64,000 nucleotides of DNA from contig CAKZFX010000012.1 in assembly GCA_936908745.1 (NCBI GenBank), forward strand, positions 1 through 64,000, read 5' to 3'. The translations under genes were made by a program, and so were the position numbers. Of this stretch, positions 1 to 8,237 are shown one piece after another. This stretch comes from an uncultured Chitinophagaceae bacterium (lineage in GTDB: Bacteria; Bacteroidota; Bacteroidia; Chitinophagales; Chitinophagaceae). Positions within the stretch are counted from its first letter, which is position 1. Each line of letters starts with the position of its first letter. A model generated the notes under the pieces. The model saw only the letters and a list, made by a program, of their open reading frames with translations, was not told where the DNA came from and searched no databases.

Positions 1-1197
1 ATTGGATTTTTCAGTTACTAAAGAAATGGTATCAAAGAAATTTTGTGAAACCAGTTCAAAGCCGCGGTCTTCAATACCTTCTGCCACCGTTTGTGTCAAT
101 ATTGCAATTCTTGTCGCAATATTTTTCAACCCTGCCGGGCCATGAAAAACAGCATACATCGCTGCCATGTTGGCCAGCAATGCCTGTGCCGTACAAATAT
201 TAGACGTTGCTTTTTCTCTCTTGATATGTTGTTCCCTTGTTTGCAAAGCCATCCGCAATGCACGGTTGCCCTGCGCATCAATGCTCACACCGATAATACG
301 ACCGGGAATGCTTCTTTTAAAATCATCTTTGCATGACATAAACGCAGCGTGCGGGCCACCATAGCCCAGCGGCACGCCAAAACGTTGTGCGGAACCGATA
401 GCTACATCAGCGCCAAGTTCACCCGGGGCTGTTAAAAGGGTCAGTGCCAGCAGGTCAGTTGCCATGGCTACATACGCACCGGCTTCGTGTACGCTGTTGA
501 TGAAGGAACGATAATCTTCTACAGAACCTTTGTCATTTGGGTATTGAACAATGGCTCCAAAGAAACTATTGTCAATCGTTGCTGTTTTATAATCGCCTTC
601 CACGATTTCAATGCCCACAGGGATGGCCCTTGTCAGCAATACATCTTTTGTTTGCGGGAAAATTTCAGCGTCCACAAAAAACTTAGGTCGTTCAATATGG
701 TCCTGCTTGTTCAGCGTATTGAAAAACATGGTCATGGCTTCAGCGGCAGCCGTCGCTTCATCCAACAACGAGGCATTGGCGATGGGCAAGGCTGTCAGGT
801 CGCTGACCATGGTCTGGAAATTCAGCAGGCTTTCCAGGCGTCCTTGAGAAATTTCTGCCTGGTAAGGCGTGTACTGTGTGTACCAACCTGGGTTTTCAAA
901 AATATTCCGCAGGATCACCGAAGGAGTGATCGTGTCATAATAGCCCTGGCCGATATAAGTGGCAAACACTTTATTTTTCAGCGACACTTCTTTGATGTGT
1001 TTCAGGTATTCATGTTCACTCATCGCCGTGGGAATGCGCAGCGAATGGTCCATGCGGATACCGGCGGGAACGGTCTGGCCGATCAGTTCATCGAGGCCGG
1101 AAACGCCTACCTTTTTCAACATGGCTTTTGTGTCTGCTTCATTCGGGCCAATGTGGCGGGGAATAAACTCGTTAGATTGTTGTTCAAACAGGCTCAT
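1..1197 (-). CDS. gcvP: Glycine dehydrogenase (P protein), N-terminal 399 residues, cut by window edge
   Basis: Decarboxylating glycine dehydrogenase, the PLP enzyme of the glycine cleavage system, which decarboxylates glycine and passes the aminomethyl group to the H protein. The minus strand is open from the ATG at 1197 to base 1 with no stop. The translation starts MSLFEQQSNEF, then has the family's hallmark stretches RHIGPNEAD and YIGQGYYDT, the block NPGWYTQYTPYQAE, and GYGGPHAAF in the part nearest the edge. Full P proteins are about 950 residues, so over half, including the PLP lysine, lies outside. A TAnnTTTG box (TAACTTTG) lies at 1239-1232 on the minus strand. I saw no glycine riboswitch in the short leader. 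Confidence 0.95.
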   Translation of the reverse strand, partial: MSLFEQQSNEFIPRHIGPNEADTKAMLKKVGVSGLDELIGQTVPAGIRMDHSLRIPTAMSEHEYLKHIKEVSLKNKVFATYIGQGYYDTITPSVILRNIFENPGWYTQYTPYQAEISQGRLESLLNFQTMVSDLTALPIANASLLDEATAAAEAMTMFFNTLNKQDHIERPKFFVDAEIFPQTKDVLLTRAIPVGIEIVEGDYKTATIDNSFFGAIVQYPNDKGSVEDYRSFINSVHEAGAYVAMATDLLALTLLTAPGELGADVAIGSAQRFGVPLGYGGPHAAFMSCKDDFKRSIPGRIIGVSIDAQGNRALRMALQTREQHIKREKATSNICTAQALLANMAAMYAVFHGPAGLKNIATRIAILTQTVAEGIEDRGFELVSQNFFDTISLVTEKSN

Positions 1198-1231
1198 ATG
1201 TATATGGATACTTAGGATGTAAAAAGATGCG

Positions 1232-1239
1232 CAAAGTTA
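1232..1239 (-). promoter_or_regulatory. Putative -7 promoter box of gcvP
   Basis: The minus strand reads TAACTTTG, an exact match to the Bacteroidota -7 consensus TAnnTTTG, 34 bases before the gcvP start. No clear TTG-type -33 element is present at the usual spacing, so the call rests on one box. Confidence 0.3.
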
Positions 1240-1310
1240 CGAATGAGTAAGGAGAAAAAGAGGGCCGGAGAAAAGCTGGGGATAAGCGGTGAAATAGCTT
1301 TCTTTGCAGT

Positions 1311-1802
1311 ATGCAGGAAAAGCTGTTACAGAACTGGCAAAAGAAATCGGGCGAGCGGCAAAAGCTGTATAAGCAATACCTTGCGCGGGCCAAAAAGAAC
1401 GACGTGCTGAAGCAATTGCCCGACCTGCATGAAGCTGCTTTTGAACGGGTTGACTGCCTGCAATGCGCCAATTGCTGCAAAAGCTTTTCGCCCCGGTTCA
1501 AAACACCGGATGTAAAGCGGATCAGCAAAAGCCTGCAGATGCGGGAAAGCGATTTTATAGAAACTTACCTGCGGGTGGATGAGGAAGGCGATTTCGTGGT
1601 AAAATCAAGCCCTTGTCCTTTCCTGGGTGCCGATAACTATTGCAGCATTTACGAAGACCGCCCTTCGGACTGCCATCGTTTTCCCTATACGGATGAAGAT
1701 GTATTTATCAAACGCCCGGCACTGACGCAAAAAAATTCGACCTTTTGCCCGATTACTTATTATGTATTGGAGCGGCTGATCGCCAACGCCAGGAATAGCT
1801 GA
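1311..1802 (+). CDS. YkgJ-family cysteine-cluster protein
   Basis: A 163-residue soluble protein of the YkgJ/UPF0153 type (putative zinc- or iron-chelating domain). Eight cysteines are arranged as in that family: C49, C52, C55, C56, then C102, C111, C121 and C146, with the hallmarks CANCC and CPFLGADNYCSIYEDRPSDC. The N-terminal 40 residues are basic and likely helical. The family's molecular role is not established; a metal-cluster protein is the safe reading. It is divergent from gcvP. The ATG follows a CTTTG sequence by only four bases, suggesting a very short leader. Confidence 0.85.
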   Translation: MQEKLLQNWQKKSGERQKLYKQYLARAKKNDVLKQLPDLHEAAFERVDCLQCANCCKSFSPRFKTPDVKRISKSLQMRESDFIETYLRVDEEGDFVVKSSPCPFLGADNYCSIYEDRPSDCHRFPYTDEDVFIKRPALTQKNSTFCPITYYVLERLIANARNS

Positions 1803-1920
1803 TTTTTTCGTAATTTTGTATATTACACTCTCCCTGCCACCATACGTCCACTTGCAGCAGTACTAAGCCATATTTTTTGTTTTCATTTTATTGCTAAAAA
1901 AAATTTTAGACTGCAATCCT

Positions 1921-3276
1921 ATGAGGTTAACACAGCTCAGGCCTGTTCGCTACGTCGTGGCAAAACTCCGCTTTCCCAGTGATGAAGAATCCATCCGGGA
2001 AAGTATCAGCAGTATTAAAGCAGGGGCCCATCTTTCAGGTCCTAATTTGTGGGTGCTGGTGGCGGCTATTTTTATCGCTTCATTAGGGTTGAATACCAAT
2101 TCCACAGCCGTTATCATTGGTGCGATGCTGGTTTCCCCGCTGATGGGGCCGATCATGGGGTTTGGATTGGGCTTAGGCACCAATGATCTGCAACTGGTCA
2201 AAAAATCAGTCCGCAATTTTATAATGATGGTGCTTATCAGCGTGACTACCTCCTGCCTGTATTTTTTTATAAGCCCGGTAAAGGAAGCCGGTTCGGAACT
2301 GCTGGGGCGCACTTCACCCACTATTTATGATGTTTTCATTGCCTTTTTTGGTGGCCTGGCAGGTATTATTGCCTGTTCCTGTACGTTGCGCAACAGCAAT
2401 GTGATCCCCGGTGTGGCCATTGCTACGGCACTGATGCCGCCGCTTTGTACAATGGGCTATGCGCTCAGTATGCTCAACTGGCAATATGCTTTTGGCGCCT
2501 TTTATCTTTTTTGTATCAACTGTGTGTTTATCAGCACGGCCACTTATTTAGTGGTCAACCTGCTGAATTACCCAAAAGTGCAGGCACGCCTTCGTTCGGG
2601 AAAAAAACGGCAGCATTTCTGGATCACAATCCTCTCCGTGCTCATCATTGCGCCGAGTATTTATTTTACGTTTCATATTGTCAAAAAATATTTCTATAAG
2701 AAAAATGCAGAGCTGTTTATCAAAAATGAAGTGCAGGATAAAGACCACCTGATCGTAAGCAGCAAGTTTGATTATAACCAGGGACGATCCAAACTGGAAC
2801 TGGTAGTGGTGGGTGAAATATATGATAGCCTGCAAATGGAGAACCTGCGGCATAAACTATCTGAATACGGCTTAAAGAATACAACGCTTGAGATATACCA
2901 GGGACCCGACAGCCGCAAAGCTATACAGGGTGTGTTTGACGAGATCAATCTCGATATGCAATTGCAAAACCTTTCCATTAAGGAAACATATATTAAACTG
3001 GACAGCATACAACGGGGTTTGAACGGCACATTGCTGCCTGACAGTTTACAGGTAAAAGTAGCAAAGGAATTATACGCGATTGACTCAGGCCTGCAACACC
3101 TTACTGTGAAACGTAATTTCGGCTATAACCCGAAGCAGGGTAAAAATGATACGCTATGGACAGTGTCTGCTGTATTTACAGACAACCTTTCTGATGAAAG
3201 GAAAATGATCATTACGGATTGGCTGAAACAACGACTACGGTCGTCGCAGGTAACTTTTAATATTCAATCGCCTTAG
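1921..3276 (+). CDS. DUF389 domain membrane protein
   Basis: About 451 residues. The first half is a block of hydrophobic segments with the DUF389 signature: a LGLNTNSTAVIIGAMLVSPL segment, then GPIMGFGLGLG and IPGVAIATALMPPLC. The second half (from about residue 235) has two closing hydrophobic helices and a soluble domain of about 180 residues. DUF389 proteins are widespread integral membrane proteins of unknown function. I start at ATG 1921, which leads into MRLTQLRPVRYV; an in-frame TTG at 1891 would add 10 residues. The gene converges on the MFS gene and the two stops overlap by four bases. Confidence 0.85.
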   Translation: MRLTQLRPVRYVVAKLRFPSDEESIRESISSIKAGAHLSGPNLWVLVAAIFIASLGLNTNSTAVIIGAMLVSPLMGPIMGFGLGLGTNDLQLVKKSVRNFIMMVLISVTTSCLYFFISPVKEAGSELLGRTSPTIYDVFIAFFGGLAGIIACSCTLRNSNVIPGVAIATALMPPLCTMGYALSMLNWQYAFGAFYLFCINCVFISTATYLVVNLLNYPKVQARLRSGKKRQHFWITILSVLIIAPSIYFTFHIVKKYFYKKNAELFIKNEVQDKDHLIVSSKFDYNQGRSKLELVVVGEIYDSLQMENLRHKLSEYGLKNTTLEIYQGPDSRKAIQGVFDEINLDMQLQNLSIKETYIKLDSIQRGLNGTLLPDSLQVKVAKELYAIDSGLQHLTVKRNFGYNPKQGKNDTLWTVSAVFTDNLSDERKMIITDWLKQRLRSSQVTFNIQSP

Positions 3277-4517
3277 TATTCAAACTTGCGCAGCGACGGG
3301 GCTTTGATCCAGGTAACGATTACAACTACAAGTGTCATAGCACCGCCAAAAACCACGGAAGGTACCGTTCCCAATGCCCTTGCCATAAACCCGCTTTCAA
3401 ACTGGCCAAGTTCATTACTGCTGTTGATAAACATGGAGTTGACGCTTGACACCCGGCCACGTTTATCATCGGGGGTTGTCAATTGTAAAATCGTTCCTCT
3501 TATGATAACGCTGATCCCGTCGCACATGCCGGCGATGACGAGTGCAAAGAAGGACAGCCAGTAGAGTTTAGAAAGGCCAAACACGATAATACAGATACCA
3601 AAACCAGCTACGGCATACATCAGGTTGTAACCCTGGCGTCTCCGCATCGGCCAAAGGGTAAATAGTGTAATGATGATCACTGAGCCAATGTCAATAGCTG
3701 CATTCAGCAGGCCAAAACCCTGGGGGCCGCCTTTTAAAATAAGCTCGTTGTATTCCGGTATCAATGCTTTAACGCCCCCAAAGAGAACAGCAAATAAATC
3801 CAGTGAAATAGCGCCGAGCATGATCTTATTGCTGAATACAAAGCGCAAACCTTCTTTTACACTTTCCCATGTTTTCACGCCTTTGGCAGTATAAACAACC
3901 GGCTTTTTCTTGATCAAAGCGATCATAAAAGCGGCAATCAACACATACAGCAAAATGATATAATAGGTATTGTGAACGCCAAACCAGTAGATAAAAAAAC
4001 CTGCCGAAGCGTGGCCGGTGATAGAAGCCGCCAGCCAGGTGGATGAACTAAGATTGGCGGCAAAATGAAGGATGCTTTTGGGAACCAATTGGGCAATGAT
4101 CGCATTGGTAGCGGGTCCCGTAAATGCCCTGATCGCACCGGTAAAAAAGATGATGATATAGAAGAATAGTTGCGGCGATTTTACCTGTACTTTATGTTCA
4201 AACCAAGGCGACGTAATAACTAATAAAGCCACCACACAAAGCGCATATAATAAAATACCCCGCAGCAATAGTGTCCGCTTGTCCGAACGGTCAATCACAT
4301 AACCGGCGTATAACGCAAGGCAAAAAACAGGTACAAATTCTGACAGCCCGGCAATACCGATGGCAAAGGAGCTATGTGTCAGTTTGAATAATTTATAACC
4401 GGCCACAGTTCCCACCATCATCAATCCCATGATCAGGAAGAAGCGTGCAATGATAAAGATGCGAAACTCTCTGTGTTGTAGCGGTATTAGCGACGGGTGA
4501 TTGCGAAGGCTGCTCAT
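3273..4517 (-). CDS. MFS transporter (MFS_3 / enterobactin-exporter-like)
   Basis: A 414-residue major facilitator with about 12 hydrophobic segments. It has the loop-2/3 signature YAGYVIDRSDKRTLLL (compare GxxxDRxGRR) and the matching loop-8/9 segment PDDKRGRVSSVNSMFI that marks this branch. Members include drug and siderophore exporters; the substrate cannot be read from the sequence. The start is the ATG at 4517. A minus-strand TACCTTTG (4540-4533) matches the -7 promoter consensus 15 bases upstream. It stands alone, convergent with the DUF389 gene. Confidence 0.88.
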   Translation of the reverse strand: MSSLRNHPSLIPLQHREFRIFIIARFFLIMGLMMVGTVAGYKLFKLTHSSFAIGIAGLSEFVPVFCLALYAGYVIDRSDKRTLLLRGILLYALCVVALLVITSPWFEHKVQVKSPQLFFYIIIFFTGAIRAFTGPATNAIIAQLVPKSILHFAANLSSSTWLAASITGHASAGFFIYWFGVHNTYYIILLYVLIAAFMIALIKKKPVVYTAKGVKTWESVKEGLRFVFSNKIMLGAISLDLFAVLFGGVKALIPEYNELILKGGPQGFGLLNAAIDIGSVIIITLFTLWPMRRRQGYNLMYAVAGFGICIIVFGLSKLYWLSFFALVIAGMCDGISVIIRGTILQLTTPDDKRGRVSSVNSMFINSSNELGQFESGFMARALGTVPSVVFGGAMTLVVVIVTWIKAPSLRKFEY

Positions 4518-4544
4518 TTGTTGGAATTACAACAAAGGTAGGGC

Positions 4545-4645
4545 AGTAAGTACGAACTACGATTTTTTGAAGTACGATGTTGGATGAACGGCGCTTCTTA
4601 TGTAGGTACGAGGTACGATGTCAGGTGTACGATGTAAGGCCTCCG
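4545..4645. repeat. Word-repeat patch (GTACGA/TACGATGT)
   Basis: The gap between the MFS gene and the kinase gene contains the pentamer TACGA at least five times in about 90 bases (AAGTACGATGT, GGTACGATGT, TGTACGATGT and variants). The spacing is irregular and no unit is perfectly conserved. The reverse-complement words (TCGTACTT) make up the patch at 8151-8217. No coding potential is seen. Confidence 0.6.
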
Positions 4646-5278
4646 CTACGGTAAACTGATGAAGTGTTGCCCGTCGTCGTACTCCTTCTCCAGCGCATCC
4701 AGTATCACCTGCAGGTGTTTTTCATTGCCTAAGAAGTCGGCATTGGTTACATCTACAAACAAGGTTTTGATATTATGCTGCTTGATATAATGCGTATAGG
4801 TTTCCTGGATATTAAACAGGTAATCGTCGGGTATATTTTGCTCGTAAGGACGGTTGCGTTTGCGGATATTCAACTGCAGCTTGTTGACCGGCGCATGCAG
4901 GTAAATCAGGATCTCCGGCTGGGCTATCTGGTGATTGATGATCTCAAACAACCGCTGGTATAAACGGAATTCGTCTTCCGGCAGCGTTACTTTAGCGAAT
5001 AAGAGACATTTGGTAAATAAATAGTCCGAAATACTTAGGGCCTGGAACATATCTTTTTGCTGCAAGAGGTCTTTTTGCTGCTTAAAGCGTTCGGCCATGA
5101 AAAATAATTCCAGCGGGAAGGCATACTGCGCCGGGTTTTCATAAAACTTGGGCAGGAAAGGGTTGTCGGCAAATTCTTCAAGGATCAGGCGTGCATTGTA
5201 ATGCTTGGACAACAGGTGTGCCAGCGTTGTTTTACCAGCGCCAATATTTCCTTCTATGGTGATAAAGTGATAGTTCAT
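4646..5278 (-). CDS. Deoxynucleoside kinase
   Basis: A 210-residue deoxynucleoside kinase (dNK / dGK-dCK family), which phosphorylates deoxynucleosides in the salvage pathway. The P-loop GNIGAGKTT is at residues 10-18, followed by EEFADNPFLPKFY, which places the catalytic Glu of the family, and the lid-type segment IRKRNRPYEQ. No signal peptide. The length is normal for the family. It lies downstream of folK on the same strand, separated by the short GxxExxY gene. Close folK-dNK linkage is, as I recall, common in Bacteroidota. Exact nucleoside preference cannot be told. Confidence 0.88.
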   Translation of the reverse strand: MNYHFITIEGNIGAGKTTLAHLLSKHYNARLILEEFADNPFLPKFYENPAQYAFPLELFFMAERFKQQKDLLQQKDMFQALSISDYLFTKCLLFAKVTLPEDEFRLYQRLFEIINHQIAQPEILIYLHAPVNKLQLNIRKRNRPYEQNIPDDYLFNIQETYTHYIKQHNIKTLFVDVTNADFLGNEKHLQVILDALEKEYDDGQHFISLP

Positions 5279-5280
5279 TT

Positions 5281-5323
5281 TTTAAGGTCACTGAGAGCCG
5301 CTGAGAAAAAGAGAACCACAGAG
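5281..5323. repeat. Dispersed repeat flank, downstream side of GxxExxY gene
   Basis: A short stretch of CTGAGAG / GCTGAGAA / ACCACAGAG words between the GxxExxY stop and the kinase start. It resembles, in mirrored form, the CTCTGCGG/CTCTGTGG words on the other side of the GxxExxY gene (5755-5817). Confidence 0.45.
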
Positions 5324-5701
5324 CTATGTTCTTGCTCTCAATCTCTTTATTCCATTCACTAGTTTTAAAACATTAAAATTAATAATCAACCCGATTTTAG
5401 CTCCTGATAATTTTAAATATGTGAGTGTTTGAGCAATATGCACATCACAAATATTTTCCACCATCTTTACCTCCACCACCACACTGTTTTCTACCAATAA
5501 ATCCAGCCTGTAGCCGTGTTCAAGATGAATTTCTTTATAGACCAATGGCATGGCAAGTTGTTTTTGAACATGTAAGCCATCATTCACAAGTTCATAAAAC
5601 AAGCAGGTTTCATAAGTAGATTCTAACAAACCCGGTCCTAATTGTTTATGAACTTCGATTGCGCAACCAATAATCTTTTCAGTGATAGTATTGATTTCCA
5701 T
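5324..5701 (-). CDS. GxxExxY protein
   Basis: A 125-residue protein with the name-giving motif GLLESTY at residues 24-30. A nuclease-like core follows, with D67 in YRLDLLV, EVK at 77-79, and the IAQTLTYLKLSG helix. GxxExxY proteins are PD-(D/E)xK-fold relatives of unknown role, very common in Bacteroidota and often present in several copies. I start at ATG 5701 (MEINTITEK), where homology-like sequence begins. The frame is open 46 codons further, but that part encodes the CTCTGCGG repeat and is probably untranslated. It interrupts an otherwise compact folK-kinase pair. Confidence 0.85.
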   Translation of the reverse strand: MEINTITEKIIGCAIEVHKQLGPGLLESTYETCLFYELVNDGLHVQKQLAMPLVYKEIHLEHGYRLDLLVENSVVVEVKMVENICDVHIAQTLTYLKLSGAKIGLIINFNVLKLVNGIKRLRART

Positions 5702-5754
5702 CGCTGTTTCTTTAGGGATCAGATCGCAGGCCGTAGAAATTGCTTGAAAGTAAG

Positions 5755-5817
5755 GGAACTCTGCGGTTCTCTGCTCCTCTGCGTACCTCTGTGGCCTTAA
5801 TCGCAAAGTAAAAGAAA
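5755..5817. repeat. Dispersed CTCTGCGG/CTCTGTGG repeat upstream of GxxExxY
   Basis: The sequence carries CTCTGCGGTTCTCTG, CTCCTCTGCG and CTCTGTGGCC followed by TTAATCGCAAAG. These are the same kind of words as in the intergenic repeats at 9980-10134 and 42798-43060 (CCGCAGAG, CGCAAAG, CTTTGTG). It lies between the GxxExxY start and the folK stop. Confidence 0.5.
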
Positions 5818-5858
5818 TGCAACAGCAAATAACAGCCAACCAATCGTTTGTGGATAAA

Positions 5859-6341
5859 TCAGGAAATTTTGGTTACCGGCAGTTCGTCTTTACACTCATC
5901 CAGTAGTTGTGTAATCGTTTTTTTGAATACCGGGTGAATGATGCCCGGTGCAATTTCTGCCAGCGGCATCAATGCAAAACGCCGGTTGGGCAACTCCGGG
6001 TGCGGCAATCGCAGGAAATGATAATTATGCACTTCATTATTGAATAATAAAATGTCAATATCAATAATCCGCGGGCCATACTTTTCTTCACGGATGCGCC
6101 CCATCAGCTTTTCTGTTTTTAAAATGCGACGGATCAGTTGCCGGGCGGTGAAATCCGTTTGCAATTCCAGCGCCTGGTTCAGGAAGGCAGGCTGGTCTGT
6201 TTTGCCCCAGGCAGCCGTTTCATAAAAGGAAGAGGCGGCGGTTACTTTACCGCAATGCCCGTCCAGCAGGCGTTTCGCTGTTTCCAGTTGCTCCTGCCGG
6301 TTGCCCATATTGCCGCCCGTAAGTAAATAAGCTTTGTTCAT
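5859..6341 (-). CDS. folK: 2-amino-4-hydroxy-6-hydroxymethyldihydropteridine pyrophosphokinase
   Basis: HPPK transfers pyrophosphate from ATP to 6-hydroxymethyl-7,8-dihydropterin in folate synthesis. The 160-residue protein has the family's N-terminal LLTGGNMGNR, the substrate/ATP segment YGPRIIDIDILLFN with both aspartates of the DxD metal site, and the closing block LPHPELPNRRFALMPLAEIAP. The ATG at 6341 is preceded by a real Shine-Dalgarno (GGAGG, about eight bases upstream), uncommon here, which decides against the TTG two codons earlier. It is divergent from sppA with a 51-base gap. Confidence 0.95.
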   Translation of the reverse strand: MNKAYLLTGGNMGNRQEQLETAKRLLDGHCGKVTAASSFYETAAWGKTDQPAFLNQALELQTDFTARQLIRRILKTEKLMGRIREEKYGPRIIDIDILLFNNEVHNYHFLRLPHPELPNRRFALMPLAEIAPGIIHPVFKKTITQLLDECKDELPVTKIS

Positions 6342-6392
6342 AGTCAACCCTCCAAATATCTTTATTTTTGGTATTCATCAACGAAGGAATTT

Positions 6393-8150
6393 ATGCGGAG
6401 TTTTTTTAAAAGCTTTTTTGCGTCGCTGCTGGCATTGGTCGTTTTTACACTGATCGCCGTATTGATTTTGGTAAGGATGGTAAGCAGTATTGCCAAAAAA
6501 GAAAAACCGGTGGTGGAAGCAAAATCGGTATTGGTATTGAATCTTGCCACGCATTTTGAAGAGCAGGCGCAAAACAACCCGTTTGCCGCCCTGAGCGGAA
6601 GTGATGAAACACAGGTGCCGGGGTTATACGATGTGCTTCGCTTGCTGGAATTTGCTAAAACCGATAAGCAGGTCGAAGGTATTTATCTGCAGGCCGGCTC
6701 AAACAGCAATGGTTTTGCGGCCAGCCAGGAAATAAGAAAGGCATTGCTTGATTTTAAAAGCAGCGGCAAATTCGTCATCGCCCATGCGGATATGATGTCG
6801 CAGAAAGCATACTATGTAGCCAATGCAGCCGACAAAGTCTATATCAGCCCGCAGGGCATGCTGGAATGGATGGGATATAGTGTCAACTATCTTTTCTTAA
6901 AAGGAGCGCTGGACAAACTGGAGATTGAGCCGCAAATATTTTATGCCGGAAAATTCAAAAGCGCCACTGAGCCTTTACGTACCGACCGGATGACGGATGC
7001 CAATAAACTGCAAACAACGGTTTGGCTCAATGATCTCTATAATGAATTATTGACAAGTACCTCTGTTGCCCGGAAAATTGACACTGCCGAATTGAGACGG
7101 CTTGCCAATGAAGCCTTGATACAAACCACGCAGGATGCGGTAAACCATAAGCTGATCGATGCAGCAAAATATGATGATGAAGTAAAAGACGAAATAAAAG
7201 CCAAACTGAAATTTGATAAATACGAACGTATCAACTTTATCGGTATCAGCAAATATGCCGATGCGGTGAAATATGCAAAAACAGGGGGCGATAAAATCGC
7301 TTTGATCTATGCCGAAGGGGATATCGTGGATGGCAAAGGCAGCAGCAGCCAGATCGGCGGGGACGATTACCGCACATTGGTACGCAAGGCGAGACTGGAT
7401 AAATCTATTAAGGCAATTGTGTTTCGTATCAACTCCGGTGGCGGCAGTGCATTGGCCAGTGAAAATATCTGGAGAGAGCTGTCATTGGCCAAAAAAGAAA
7501 AACCTGTCATTGTCAGTTTTGGTGATGTGGCGGCTTCAGGAGGTTATTATATTGCCTGTGCGGCAGACAGCATTTTTGCGCAGCCAACTACGATCACGGG
7601 TTCTATCGGTGTGTTTGGAATCATTCCCAATATGGAAGCCTTCTTTAAAAACAAACTCGGTGTCACATTTGACGGTGTAAAGACCGGGCCTTATGCCGAT
7701 GCAGGTTCTATTGCACGGCCGATGAATGAGGCGGAGAAAAAAATAGTGCAGAACAGTATTGATAATATTTACAGCTTATTCAAACAGCGGGTGGCCGAAG
7801 GCCGTAAAAAGGATACGACCTATATTGATAGCATAGCGCAGGGCAGAGTGTGGACAGGTACAAAAGCTATTGAAATTGGTTTGATTGACCGTTTTGGCGG
7901 CATTGAAGATGCGGTGAAATCAGCGGCGGCGATGGCCAAACTGACCAACTATTCGGTGAAAGGCTACCCCGAGCCGGAAAGCTTTTTCCAGCAACTCATT
8001 GGCCGTTCTTCCGACCCGATGAGCTATGCGCAGCAACTGAAAAAAGAGATCGGTGAAGAAAACTATAAAATGATGGAGCAGCTAAAAAGAGTGAAGGAAA
8101 TGACCGGCTCGGCACAGGCCCGCCTGCCATTCGAGTTTTTTATCCGGTAA
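6393..8150 (+). CDS. sppA: Signal peptide peptidase SppA, 67K type
   Basis: A 585-residue membrane-anchored serine protease that degrades cleaved signal peptides. One N-terminal membrane segment (residues about 8-28) is followed by two tandem ClpP-like domains, as in the 67-kDa type. The catalytic dyad is visible: Lys189 in FKSATEP of the first domain and Ser382 in ASGGYY of the second, the same arrangement as E. coli K209/S409. The ATG is preceded by AAGGAA. A TATTTTTG box at 6363-6370 matches the -7 promoter consensus. The gene is complete and likely monocistronic. Confidence 0.93.
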   Translation: MRSFFKSFFASLLALVVFTLIAVLILVRMVSSIAKKEKPVVEAKSVLVLNLATHFEEQAQNNPFAALSGSDETQVPGLYDVLRLLEFAKTDKQVEGIYLQAGSNSNGFAASQEIRKALLDFKSSGKFVIAHADMMSQKAYYVANAADKVYISPQGMLEWMGYSVNYLFLKGALDKLEIEPQIFYAGKFKSATEPLRTDRMTDANKLQTTVWLNDLYNELLTSTSVARKIDTAELRRLANEALIQTTQDAVNHKLIDAAKYDDEVKDEIKAKLKFDKYERINFIGISKYADAVKYAKTGGDKIALIYAEGDIVDGKGSSSQIGGDDYRTLVRKARLDKSIKAIVFRINSGGGSALASENIWRELSLAKKEKPVIVSFGDVAASGGYYIACAADSIFAQPTTITGSIGVFGIIPNMEAFFKNKLGVTFDGVKTGPYADAGSIARPMNEAEKKIVQNSIDNIYSLFKQRVAEGRKKDTTYIDSIAQGRVWTGTKAIEIGLIDRFGGIEDAVKSAAAMAKLTNYSVKGYPEPESFFQQLIGRSSDPMSYAQQLKKEIGEENYKMMEQLKRVKEMTGSAQARLPFEFFIR

Positions 8151-8217
8151 AAGCTTCGTACTTATAACTTAGTAAATCGTACTTCGAACCTTGTACTTAG
8201 TAGTTCGTAGTTATATT
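8151..8217. repeat. Word-repeat patch (CGTACTT)
   Basis: TCGTACTT, TCGTACTTCG, TTGTACTTAG and TTCGTAGTTA follow one another between sppA and the permease gene. The words are the reverse complement of those at 4545-4645. The end of the patch overlaps a promoter-like box. Confidence 0.55.
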
Positions 8218-8219
8218 TG
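8191..8219 (+). promoter_or_regulatory. Putative promoter of ABC-2 permease gene
   Basis: TTG at 8191-8193, an 18-base gap, then TATATTTG at 8212-8219, close to the Bacteroidota TTG / TAnnTTTG arrangement. It sits 18 bases before the start codon and partly inside the CGTACTT word-repeat patch. Confidence 0.4.
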
Positions 8220-8237
8220 CGCCACAACCTTTCATAA

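Noticed and set aside
487..1215. Open frame of 242 codons on the plus strand
   Set aside because: It lies opposite gcvP, whose minus-strand translation is clearly homologous; this is an antisense shadow with no recognisable domain.
1198..1310. Glycine riboswitch before gcvP
   Set aside because: The leader is only about 35 bases from the promoter-like box and lacks the two-aptamer pattern.
5702..5839. 46-codon N-terminal extension of the GxxExxY protein
   Set aside because: These codons encode the dispersed CTCTGCGG repeat and have no homologous pattern. The ATG at 5701 begins the conserved part.
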